From Hygrocybe punicea (lineage: Eukaryota > Basidiomycota > Agaricomycetes > Agaricales > Hygrophoraceae): a stretch of DNA of 64,000 bases. The position numbers were made by a program, and so were the translations under genes. The stretch's first letter is position 1; each line of letters starts with the position of its first letter. This document shows positions 24,531-34,832 of the stretch, piece after piece. The DNA lies in contig OY744470.1 of the NCBI GenBank assembly GCA_963556145.1, forward strand, positions 2,852,001 to 2,916,000, read 5' to 3'. Below the pieces are notes generated by a model. It made no database searches. It was not told the DNA's origin and saw nothing but the letters and a program-made list of their open reading frames with translations.

Positions 24531-25296
24531 AGGTCCTGGTGCTGTGATTGTGGTACTGTCTCTTTGTTTCCTCATGAAAATGGTGGTGGCAGTGGGTTGT
24601 CATCAAACCAGCTCCTGGGTCAATCCTGTGAGAGGCCAGCTTCTGGTTCTAACTGATTGTTCATTCGTGTGGGCTCTCCAAGTGGTGTTCTGTTGGAAGA
24701 GGACACCACATTGATACCTCCAGATCCCCCAAATCCTAGTGTAGTTTGCTGTAGACCTGATGCAGTACAGTTGTTTGATGGTTTGAGGAAGCTTCTTGGG
24801 TCTCTGCCAAGGGGCCTTAGACCACCCCTTGTGTAGCCTGAGGTGGACGGGTGGTGGGTGTTGAGATTGGTGGGGACTTGTGTCAGGTTTGGGGTATTGC
24901 TGCTATTGGTGTTGTATCCCTCCCTGGATTGCATCCATAGTTCATTTGTCAGGAAGTATGGGAGCATGTTGTCACTTAACTGATTGTTTAGTTCTTCGCA
25001 TTTTTTCTGGAATGTGGGACATGCTCTGTCCCAGCTAGCATGTCCATCTTGCTGACATGGCATGCAGAATCTTGGGCCTTCCTGTGTGCAGTCAGCTGTG
25101 CGATGATCTTTGGTGCATGTACCACATATGTCCTTCTCAGCCTTGCATCTGGCTGCATGGTGATCCCATCCTTGACATTTCATGCATCTTGTGGGTTCCC
25201 TTTTATATTTGGCGATGTTAATGCATTTGTGACAGATGTGTATACCTTTCAATATAGCCATGTTTGCTCCCTCTGGGGTCGCAAATGAAAGTATGG

Positions 25297-26122
25297 TGTT
25301 GATACAGTTTCCACGTTTATGACCCCAGATAAAGAGGTAATAAAAGATGAAAATGTCGCAAAGGTGCAAACGGGATTTGGGACACTCCCGACGATAACGT
25401 GATAATGCGCGATAATATGCATGATAAAATAAACAAATGCAAAGAGTCGCGAGACAACGCGATGTCGCAATGCAGTGATAAACAAGGATCGGAAGACTTA
25501 GCTGGGTGTCCTAGATGACAGCACAATATGTGGTGGTGATGCAACGAGATGAAGGTTCTGTGCTACGATTTAGGTCACGATAGCAGAGAGTACGCAATGA
25601 GAAGAGATGCAGATTTGAGTGAGAATGACTGGGTCTTTTTAAACTTAAGATGCAAACTGGTGAAGAGAGGAGAACTGGGTTCTTTGTTCTTTTTGCTACT
25701 ACAAGACATTCTTCATATTCTAAAGGGATAGGTGTTTAAGGGTGAATGAGTGAAATAGAAACGTGGCAAGATATTGCATGAAAGCGATGAAACAGGAACG
25801 GAATAGCAAAGGATTTGAAATAATGGCGAATATCACATGAAAGTCGGTGAAAAGGAGAAGATAAACCGGATGAATTACATTTCTGGCATCGGACTCGGTG
25901 TCCGAATGTGTAGGATGTGTTTAATGGTGGTGTTTCATTGTATTGAGACCGGGCCGCGCAGTTAAGATACAGCAAAGATGTTGAAGCCATGCACGCATAG
26001 ATCGGCATAAGTCGTGCAGGTCGTGTATGGTGTGTTGATCTTTCGCACATACACAGGACACAGAAGAGTCGTAGGAAAGCTAGGATTGATCATATGAGAG
26101 ATTCCATGCCCAAAGGGAGAAG
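25297..26122. mobile_element. Insertion of about 0.8 kb in LINE ORF1, type unknown
   Basis: Gag homology stops after PNQICRHADT (about 26122) and resumes at ILSFATPEGAN (about 25292). The DNA between shows no ORF homology and differs in base use, with many CG-containing words such as GTCGCGAGACAACGCG. Both borders carry GATACA-like sequence in inverted orientation (GATACAGTTTCC and GATACACAGCTTCTCC), but I could not fix a duplication. It could be a solo LTR or a MITE. Confidence 0.55.
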
Positions 26123-26217
26123 CTGTGTATCAGCATGTCTGCAGATTTGATTTGGGGAGCATCTCCCTAAAGGTTTTACCCATTGTGCCTTAGTTATGGT
26201 GTTCTCTGGGAGCCCAT

Positions 26218-28165
26218 TGTAGAGGCTCCGGATTGTGTGGATCCATATCCCCTTCATATCTGACACCGTTCCTGTCCATTCCTCCTGTATCATTGATTCT
26301 GCCCAATTCCGGTCTTTTTCTATCAATTCCACTCTGGATTCTGCCTCTGGAATCATTCCTGCTGGTGATGCAATGTCTCTAATGACCTGGAATCAGTATG
26401 TATATAATTGTATATCATATATCTTCATTTCCCGTCTCCTAGTACATAGCACCATTCCTCCTATCCTCCTCTCCACTCACCCCCTATCACTTACAGCCTT
26501 TGCTTGTAGCACATAGTTACCATAGCACAGGATCCCTCACAGTAGTATAAAAGTAGCACATTTACACTACAAAACCATATAGAAATACAGATACCCAGAC
26601 ATGCATATAGAAACCTCTTATCATCCCTAGGCATATGCATGGGTTTTCAAACCCACGGGTTCCGTGGGTATGGGTATGGGTGACAAAATGAAACCCGCAG
26701 CTAACCTGTACCCGACACTGCGGGTATGGTGGGTTGCTGATGGGTATGTTATGCTCTAAAATAATATATTATTATTGCTAATATTAATTAACTACTACAA
26801 TATAATTTATTTGAGGGGATCGTAATGGGATTTCAAGCCCTCTTATATAGGAGTGAAATGGTGCATGGACCATGTGACTTGTTTTGTCATGAGGTCACGC
26901 CTCAACAAACGCAGTCACGCGTCTTTGGCTCAGAGAAAACCCACCAACCCACACATCACCAGCACCAACAACACCCCGCACACCGACAAGGACGATGAGG
27001 ATGATAACGATGGGCAGTGAGCATCACAGACAACACGAAGACAACAAGGACAAGGACCGTGGATGAGGTCCCACCACCACCACCACCACCACCACCATGG
27101 CAACAATGAGGACAGGGACAAGGATGACAAGGACAAGGATGACAAGGACAGGGACAAGGATGACAAGAACAAGGATGGGGACAAGGATAACGGGGATGAG
27201 GATGAGGACATGGATGACAAGCAATGCCTGCCAATACCAATGCCCACCAACACCAATACTCCCATGCCAATGCCAACACAACCACCCACATCAATGCCAA
27301 TGGCCACATGGCTGCCAGCACCACCCACCCAACTCACCTCGCGGTGTGGTGAACACGGCCTTTGTAGGCGCGGATTCAGGGTGTGCAAGTTCTTGTCGTT
27401 GGGGTGAAAACCCAAAACTCAACTTGTTTGTATGTATGTACACAAAACACTATATAGGTACTGTATAGTATCTATAAAAGGGAGTGTACTAAGAAAATGG
27501 AATCTAATCAATGGAGGGGAATGCAGAAGGAAGAAGGATGAAGGAAAGTAGAAGAATACGTGCTCACAGAGATATGGATCTCTACAGCGGACATGCACAA
27601 CCATGTCAATTGACGTCGGCACTGCATCTGTGAGGTAATGGGAGAAAGGTGGTGCCCAGCACCACCATGATGTCACGGGTACAGTCTGTACCTATGACCC
27701 ATGTCTAATTCTGGGATTTGCAGGGACCTGCCAGTCAACCTGCATCCAACCCGTACCCGTGGCAGTGGGTACAGGTATTAGCTGGGTTGGGTACAGGTTG
27801 GCAAAAATTACCCATGGGTAACCCATGCTAATCCCTAATCATCCCGTCTCATTTATACTTGCCTTCGTCCTTTCCCCCACACTCTCCCTCTGATTCCGGA
27901 ACCCCTGGATTCAGGTTGGATTGACTAGACCTCTCTACAAAAACTGATTCCTCTGATCACTTTCTAGCTGATCACCCTTTCCATTTGAGTGGGCAGGGGA
28001 GCCCACTCAGGGTGTCATGGGGTGAACATCATGGTATGATAAGCTGAGTCTCTACAAACAAGTGTACTCTACTATGTAGTCCTATGAACCATGGGATCCT
28101 ATCATGTGACCTCCTACTACACCATAGATTCCTCATCTGGGTCTACAACAGAACTCGCCATCACA
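26218..28165 (-). mobile_element. TG...CA insertion in LINE ORF1, probable solo LTR
   Basis: The insert starts TGTAGAGG and ends CCATCACA, with CCAT duplicated at 26214-26217 and 28166-28169. Its excision restores the LINE ORF1 frame exactly. Without the hAT-like element it carries (26630-27837 plus 8 bp) it is about 730 bp, a plausible LTR length. TG/CA ends and a 4-bp duplication fit an LTR retrotransposon. No gag-pol sequence is present. LTR orientation is a guess. Confidence 0.65.
26630..27837 (+). mobile_element. hAT-like minisatellite element, copy B, complete, 1208 bp
   Basis: A perfect 8-bp duplication, ATCATCCC, flanks it at 26622-26629 and 27838-27845. The left end is TAGGCATATGCATGGGTT and the right end, reverse-complemented, is TAGGGATTAGCATGGGTT. 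Inside are an AT-rich block (26760-26815), a CCA microsatellite (about 27070-27099), a GACAAGGATGACAAG minisatellite (27110-27215), a CCAATGCC/CAACACC repeat (27230-27300) and the TCAATTGACGTCGG module (about 27606). Open frames over the repeats on both strands are compositional artefacts. There is no transposase, so it is non-autonomous. Confidence 0.92.
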
Positions 28166-28715
28166 CCATTCACGTCTTCAATCTCCCAGAGGTCCCTCAG
28201 CTCATCCGTGTGAAAGGAGAGCAGTACAAAGTGAGCTATTGTCATGTAGACTCTATGCTTGATCTCCGCATTCCTGTGAAAAAGGGGGAGAAATTTCTCG
28301 CTGTTCGCCTTGCTCGAGATCTAGCTTGCCATTTTGTCTGAGTTAGCTTCCAGGAGCACTCCTCCACTCTTCAGTTTTGTTGCTCCCAATATCTTGGTGT
28401 CTGGTGCGGCTTGGATCTCTCTCAGAGTAGCGTTAGCTTTCTCCACAATTTCAGTGATACTCATCTTTGACAGTTCTCCCCCTCCCTCTACGTGTTTGTC
28501 CATATCGATAAGGATTTGTTTTGCTTTTATTGCTTTTCTGGCCTGGGCCTGAGGGTTAAGGCGAGGGGCCATGTCTACGTGTAGCAGCTGTTTGTTTAGC
28601 ACTTCTTTGTAAGAGCTGGCTGTAGTTTCTAGTTTGCTAGACATGTCTGAGATTTTACCAGCAGCTGCGGCTATGTCCTTTTTCATATCCATGGCTGCTT
28701 TGCCTAAGTCTTCCA

Positions 28716-29088
28716 CACTGGATGCAAGCCATAGCATTTCTACTCAAAATATCTTGAAGTTATCTTGAAATTAATCCATGTTACTTTAACACATCATTGT
28801 AAGCAAAACTTTAAAAACATTTTGAATAATTTCTGTTCATTTTAAAGGAAGTTATCATAAAAATATCCTGAGTGCTATCTTAAAAGAAATGCAATTTCAC
28901 AGTCTTTGAACATCTTTCTTTTCTTATAATTTTTATCATATCTTTATCATACCTTTTGAAGAAATATACCAAAAATATGTACTATATATCTTAATGTTTT
29001 CTGCAAATGACATGTTAAAATAATATGGATTAATTTCCAAACAATTTCATGATATTTTTATTAGAAATATTATGGCTTGCATCCAGTG
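28716..29088. mobile_element. 373-bp CACTG-type MITE in LINE ORF1
   Basis: The inverted ends are CACTGGATGCAAGCCATAGC on the left and its near-perfect reverse complement, ending GGCTTGCATCCAGTG, on the right; similarity extends to about 27 bp. The flanking trinucleotide CCA is present on both sides (28713-28715 and 29089-29091). CACTG ends and a 3-bp duplication fit a non-autonomous CACTA (EnSpm/CMC) element. The interior is AT-rich and non-coding. Excision restores the LINE reading frame. Confidence 0.85.
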
Positions 29089-29328
29089 CCATGGCTTTTC
29101 AGACCATGTCTTGAATGCTCAATTCTATCGATTTTATTATACGTTTCATGAGGTCTTTGAGTGTTGGCTCAAGTGTGACTTCTAGATGGGCTCCAATATT
29201 GTCTATCTGTTGCGTGAGTTTTGCCAAGTGTCCTTGAAGTCCCTGTTCTAGCTCTAGCTCCCTTGCATGCTTGTCTCTTAGTAGAGCTAAAGCATGGATA
29301 AGATTCACCAGTTTTTTGTGTTCAGTAA

Positions 29329-29700
29329 ACATCCCAACGAGGCTTTGGGACGTCCCACAGCCTTGTCTGGGACATCCCTGTCAGCTTGTGGGACATCCCA
29401 CCAAGGCTTTGGGATGTCCCACAGCCTTGTCTGGGACGTCCCTGCCAGCTTGTGGGACGTCCCACCAAGGCTTTGGGACATCCCTCAGCCTTGTTTGGGA
29501 TGTCCCTGTCAGCTTGTGGGACATCCCACCGAGGCTTTGGGACGTCCCACAGCCTTGTCTGGGACGTCCCTGTCAGCTTGTGGGACATCCCACAGCCTTG
29601 TCTGGGATGTCCCTGTTAGCTTTTGGGATGTCCCACAGTCAGTTTGTGGGATGTCCCACAACCTGGTGTGGACATCCCAATGTACAGGCTTGTGGGACTG
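29329..29700. repeat. 64-bp GGGACGTCCC minisatellite, left arm
   Basis: The unit begins CTTGTGGGACATCCCACCAA and then has GGCTTTGGGATGTCCCACAG and CCTTGTCTGGGACGTCCCTG. Each unit contains three GGGAC-R-TCCC palindromes. About five units are present, and the inverted counterpart is at 33560-34070. Confidence 0.88.
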
Positions 29701-32686
29701 CCTGCTTGCTCAGCATCTGCTAAGTCATACAATAATAATCATTCCAATCCACATGTTACATAATTTTAAATAATTTACATTTAGCAACTACTTAAAATAG
29801 ATATAGCAAATCAAATAATTATTTTACCTAAATACATGGTATTCTACTTATCAGGGGAGACGTGGAGGTGGAGGAGAGGACAGGAGAGGGAGGGCAATGG
29901 CAGGGGGTGGGCAAGGGGAGAAGGGCAGGAGGTGGATGGGAGGTGGATGGGAGGTGGGGGTGGCAGGAAGCAGGAGATAGGCAGGGGAGAAGGGGCAGGT
30001 TAGGAAGGGACAGACTAGGAGACAGTCAGGGGGAGAATGGAAAGGAGGAGCGAGGAGGGGGAGGGGAAAGGAGGGAAAGGGTGGGCCCAACAAAATTACA
30101 TACCGGTGTTCCCTGGTGTCCACACCCCTCCGCGTCCTCGGCCTTGTCCCCATCCTTGTCCCCGTCCCCATCCTCGTCCTCGTCCTCGTCCTCATCGTCC
30201 CCGTCCCCGTCGTCCTCGTGTTCGTCGTTTGCGTCCCTGTCCCCATCCTCGCCGTCGTCCCTGTCCCCGTTCTTGTCGTCCTCGTCCCCGTCCCCGTCAT
30301 CCTCGTGTTCATCGTGTTCGTCCCCATCCCCATTCTCGTCGTCCTCGTCCTCATCCTCGTCCTTGTCCCCGTCCCCGTCGCCCTCATCCTCGTCATTTTC
30401 GTCCCCGTCCCCGTCCCCATCCCCGCCGTCCCTGCCGTCCTCGCTGTCCTCGCTGTCCTCGCTGTCCTCGCTGTCCCCATCCTCGTTGTTGCTGTTGCCG
30501 TCGTTGCCGTTGCCGTCGTTGCCGTTGTCGTGGTCCCAGTCCCCATCGTTGTCGTTGTCGTCCTTGTCGTCCCTGTTGCCATCGTCCTCGTTGTCCTGAT
30601 CTCCGTTGTCCTCGTCATCCCGTTCCCTCGTCCCAGTCGTCCTCGTTTCCGTTGTCCGTTGTCCCCGTCCCCGTCCCCGTTCCCGTGCTCACTGTCCTCG
30701 TCGTCGTACTCGTCGTCGTCCCCGTCGTCCTCATTGTCGTCCCCGTCGTCCTCGTTGTCCCTGTTGCCATTGTCCTTGTTGTCGTGGGCTCCGTTGTCCT
30801 CGTTGTCCCCTTCCCCCTCCCAGTCATCGTCCCGGTCCCCATGCCCGCTGCCCTACTTGTCATCCTCGTCTTCATTGTCATCTTCCCGTTGTTGTGGTTC
30901 CCGGTTCCCGTCGTCGTCTTCCCCTTTCGCGTTGTGGTCGCGTTCGTTCGTTTACCCCGTCGTCCTCATTCTCGTCGTCCCCATTCTTGCTGTCGTGGTC
31001 GGCCTTGGTTGTCCCCGTTCTGGGCTGTGTCCTCCCTCCTTGTCACCCGCATCCACGTCTGCTTGTTTTGTTCGCGTTCGTTTGGCACGAGGGTGCAGGA
31101 AAAAAACCTAAAAGTATTCAAGTAGTTAGTAGAATAAATGAAAAGGATAAATGGACCACTTACCTGGGGTGCTCTGGCATCCGCACCGTTGTCGCGTCGT
31201 TGTTGAAAGTGACAAGTCTTGTTGAACTCATGCACGAGACTTTCAACCGGAATTTGCCGATGTCCCAAATGGGGTCTAGTTGCCATATACGGAAGGGTGG
31301 CTGAATTTTCTTATTATTACTACATGTACTACAACACCTCAATGGCCAGGGCAAGACCCTGAAGAGATGTAGGTATGATACACCTACCCCGAGGGGAGTT
31401 CATGTATTTTATTTCATTTTATATGTGGAGATATTCACCATGTATTTTATGCCTCTGCCAAAATTGGACCCTTAAACACCTAACTTTGCGACTACACATC
31501 TGAAAAATCTAAAATTAATTCTAGGAGTGCTAGGTAAGGTATAGATTGTGTTCCAGACAAGTGCCTGGTAGTCTGTGGTGCAGGGAATGTGTTGTAGCCA
31601 AAATGGAGTTGGATCTTTGCATTGTGGCTAGACAATCAAAAGTCCGTATAAGCACACACAATCATGAATGGAATGTGAGTGACAAGTTCATCATATTTTG
31701 GCTACAACACATTCCCTGCACCACCATATACCAGGCACTTGTCTGGAACACAATGTACACCTTCCTTAGCACTCCTAGAATTAATTTTAGATTTTTCAGA
31801 TGTGTAGTCGCAAAGTTAGGTGTTTAAGGGTCCAATTTTGGCAGAGGCATAAAATACATGGTGAATATCTCCACATATAAAATGAAATAAAATACATGAA
31901 CTCCCCTCAGGGTAGGTGTATCATACCTACATCTCTTCAGGGTCTTGCCCTGGCCATTGAGGTGTTGTAGTACATGTAATAATAATAAGAAAATCCAGCC
32001 ACCCTTCCATATATGGCAACTCGACCCCGTTTGGGACATCAGCAATTTCCGGTTGAAAGTCTCGTGTGCATGTTCAACAAGACTTGTCGTTTTCAACAAC
32101 GACGCGACAACGGGTGCGGATGCCAGAGCACCCCAGGGAAGTATTCTATTCATCTTTTTCATTTATTCTACTAACTACTTAAACACTTTTAGGTTTTTTT
32201 GCCGCACCCTCGGGCCAAACGAATGCGAACGCGGCAACAGCAAGCAGACACGCATGCGCGTGACAAGGAGACAACGGGGACAACCTGGGACGACGGGAAT
32301 GACGACGATGGGGTAAATGAATGAATGCGGCTGCGGCAACAAGAACGGGGACGACGGGAATGGTAAACGAACAAACACGACGACGGCATGAAAGGGGAAG
32401 ACGACGACAACGGGAACAGGAACCACGACAACGGGAAGACGACGACGAGCAGGGCCAACGAAGACGAGGACAGCGGGCACAGGCACGAGGACGGGGACGA
32501 CGGACGACGGAAACAAGGACGGGAACGATGGACGATGGAAACGAGGATGACCGGGACTGGGGAACGGGACGACAAGGACCATGGAGCCAAGGATTACGGC
32601 AACAGGGACGAGGAGGATGGAAACGGCGAGGACGGGATGGCAAACGGGACCACCAGGACAACACGAATGGATCAGGGCCATGCGGT

Positions 32687-32721
<35 letters not shown>

Positions 32722-33559
32722 CGGGGACTGGGACCACGACAACGGCAACGACGGCAATGGGGACGACGAGGATGGGGACGGCGAGGACGACGAGGACGGC
32801 GAGGATGGTGGGGACGGGGATGGGGACGGTGACAAAAACGACAGGGACGAGGGCAATGGGGACGGGGACGGGGACGAGGACGAGGATGAGGACGGGGATG
32901 ACAAGGACGACGACGAGGACAGCGAGGACGGGACCGGGACCGGGACAACAGGCAACAGAACCGAGGACGGCCAGGACGAGGGAACGGGATGATGACAGCG
33001 GAGACTGCGACAACGAGGACAACGACAATGGGGATGGCAAGGACGGAAATGGCGAGGACGGGACGGCAAACGGGACGGCTACGGCAACATGAATGGGAAC
33101 GGGGCCACACAGGAACAACGACGACGACGGGGGCGACGGGGGTGACGCGGATGGCGGTGGACATGTGGGTAACCCCGGTATGTAACTTTGTAGGTCCCCC
33201 CCGTTTCCCTCCTGTTTCCTCCCGTTTCCCTCTCCTCTCTCCTCCTGCCTCTTCTCCCCCTGCCTATCTCCTGCCCCCTGCCAGCCCCACCTCCCATCCA
33301 CCTCCTGCCCTTCTCCCCTTGCCCACCCCCTCCATTCCCTCTGTTCATTTCCACCTCTCCTCTTCTCTCCACCACCACCACCACCACCTCCCTCCCTCAT
33401 CTCCTGATAATGTAGAAATGTATATAATTAAGCAAAATAATTATTTGATTTGCAATGTCTATTTTAAGTAAGTTGCTAAATGTAAATTATTTAAAATTAT
33501 GTTATAACATATGATATAATGGTTTATTGGTATGATTATTTAGCAGATGCTGAGCAAGC

Positions 33560-34070
33560 AGTCAGTCCAACCAGCCTGTGGGACATCCCAAAAGCTGACA
33601 GGGATGTCCCAGACAAGGCTGTGGAACGTCCCACAAGCTGGCAGGGACGTCCCACAAGCTGACAGGGACGTCCCAAACAAGGCTGTGGGATGTCCCAAAG
33701 CCGTGGTGGGACATCCCACAAGCTGACAGGGACGTCCCAGACAAGGCTGTGGGACATCCCAAAGCCTCAGTGGGATGTCCCACAAGCTGACAGGGATGTC
33801 CCAGACAAGGCTGTGGGACGTCCCAAAGCCTCGTTGGGATGTCCCACAAGCTGGCAGGGACATCCCACAAGCTGACAGGGACGTCCCAAACAAGGCTGTG
33901 GGACGTCCCACAAGCTGGCAGGGATGTCCCAGACAAGGCTGCGGGACGTCCCAAAGCCTTGGTGGGATGTCCCACAAGATGACAGGGATGTCCAAAAGCC
34001 TCAGCTGCAAGCTGACAGGGACATCCCAGACAAGCCTGTGGGATGTCCCAATAAAGCCTCTGTGAGATGT
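33560..34070. repeat. 64-bp GGGACGTCCC minisatellite, right arm
   Basis: This is the reverse complement of the left-arm array. It has more units (about eight), with local insertions such as CAGCTGCAAGCTG near 34003. A looser cluster of the same palindromic decamer occurs at 34630-34800, outside the palindrome. Confidence 0.87.
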
Positions 34071-34619
34071 CTCCTTACCCAAGTCCACTGTCCTCAAGAC
34101 ACACTCTAATTTCAGATCTCTCCTCTGCATCTGCTTCCCAGTCAGCCATTGTATGCACAGCCAATAATGTAATAACCACTGATATCCTGATCAAATGCTC
34201 TTCATAATACACGTGTTTAATTTTCAGCTCAGCCTCCTCTGCATATGTAGCCCTACTTTTCTTTGTATATCATGCATGTTCTGCTCACTTACTCCCCTAC
34301 AAGCTTCAGCTTGCCACATGCACTAGGGATTGGTTTACTAGAAGCACACCCTCAATCCTCCCCCTCAATGCCATCTCATTACCCAACATCTCCAGCACTT
34401 TTCCTGTCCCACTCCTTCTGTCTTAATATGTGGAAACAACTGCTGTATCTTCACACCCTGCCACTGACCTTGAAGGACAATCAGCTCTGTGATTCTCAAA
34501 AGAATAAGTATGTACAATCTTATACTATGCCATAGCACCCATGGTACCCATAGTGGCCATGACAAGGCCTGGAAATTTATAATTAGATGCTGTCATCACT
34601 TTGAGTTTTCTATTGAATA

Positions 34620-34800
34620 GCTAGGGAAGGGACGTCCCAAATGCCCCCAGACACCCCCTCTGTGTGGGATGTCCCATGGGACATGGGACATCCCACAACA
34701 CCAAATGTCATCCCATGGGCCATCCCATACACCGGACCAGGGACAATGGGACGTCCCAACGTATCGTCCCAGGGATGATGGTTTCGTCCCAGGGCTGCCC
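34620..34800. repeat. GGGACGTCCC-like cluster outside the palindrome
   Basis: GGGACGTCCCAA, GGGATGTCCCATGGGAC, GGGACATCCCACAAC, GGGACGTCCCAACGTATC and CGTCCCAGGG follow within 170 bp. Spacing is irregular, so it looks like a decayed or independent array of the same decamer. Confidence 0.7.
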
Positions 34801-34832
34801 AGTACTTTTACCAACATGTAGATGGTTCAGTA

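Larger units (their letters stand above)
20640..29328 (-). mobile_element. Tad1-like LINE, old and multiply interrupted
   Basis: The minus strand carries a complete order of non-LTR retrotransposon parts: ORF1 with CCHC knuckles (24620-29332), then ORF2 with AP-endonuclease, reverse transcriptase, RNase H and a C-terminal CCHC-like site (20706-24530). The RNase H and terminal zinc knuckle are typical of the Tad1/I-like clades. Insertions split ORF1 at 25.3-26.1 kb, 26218-28165 and 28716-29088. The 5' side is cut by the large palindrome beginning near 29329. The 3' boundary is not precise. Confidence 0.85.
24620..29332 (-). pseudogene. LINE ORF1 (gag-like), interrupted
   Basis: Segments in order from the 5' end: a coiled-coil-like region (29099-29332 and 28321-28737), a gag-like core with EKFLPLFHRNAEIKHRV and IAHFVLLSF (28170-28320), ENTITKAQWVKPLGRC (26130-26215), SFATPEGANMAI (25250-25290), and zinc knuckles CMKCQGWDHHAARC, CGTCTKDHRTADC and CMPCQQDGHASWDRAC (about 25015-25180). 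Removing the 26218-28165 element and one CCAT gives a continuous EDVNGLPENT. Removing the 28716-29088 MITE and one CCA gives a continuous KAMEDLGKAAMD. In-frame stops remain at 28321 (TAG) and 29099 (TGA). It presumably encoded the RNA-binding protein of the LINE. Confidence 0.85.
29329..34070. mobile_element. 4.7-kb imperfect palindrome built of minisatellites (foldback-like)
   Basis: Four zones appear in order and then again in reverse complement: a GGGACRTCCC 64-bp minisatellite (29329-29700; 33560-34070); a unique AT-rich piece (29700-29850; 33405-33560) and a GGGAGG/CCTCCC purine-pyrimidine zone (29850-30100; 33190-33400); a CCCCGTCCTCGTC-type minisatellite of about 1 kb (30100-31085; 32215-33185); and a unique arm (31085-31605; 31692-32215). 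The loop is about 31606-31691. The arms have diverged in repeat number. The long ORFs in the arms are repeat artefacts. No clear target duplication was found at the outer ends. Confidence 0.88.

Noticed and set aside
28032..28044. TGGTATGATAAGC, resembling an initiator-tRNA primer-binding site next to an LTR end
   Set aside because: It lies inside the 26218-28165 insertion, whose own ends and duplication are clear, with no internal retroelement sequence following. Similarity to the usual TGGTATCAGAGC is partial.
28084..28341. Plus-strand open frame of 85 codons
   Set aside because: Most of it is antisense to LINE ORF1 gag sequence and it crosses the insertion border, so it is a shadow.
29851..33400. 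Very long open frames on both strands, up to 362 codons, rich in Arg/Pro/Ser/Val
   Set aside because: They follow the CCCCGTCCTCGTC minisatellite in all frames, appear symmetrically in both palindrome arms, and have no protein-like composition.
33536..34130. A minus-strand 196-codon frame starting MQRRDLKLECVL as a gene
   Set aside because: All but the first 40 or so codons lie in the GGGACGTCCC minisatellite. The start has no support.
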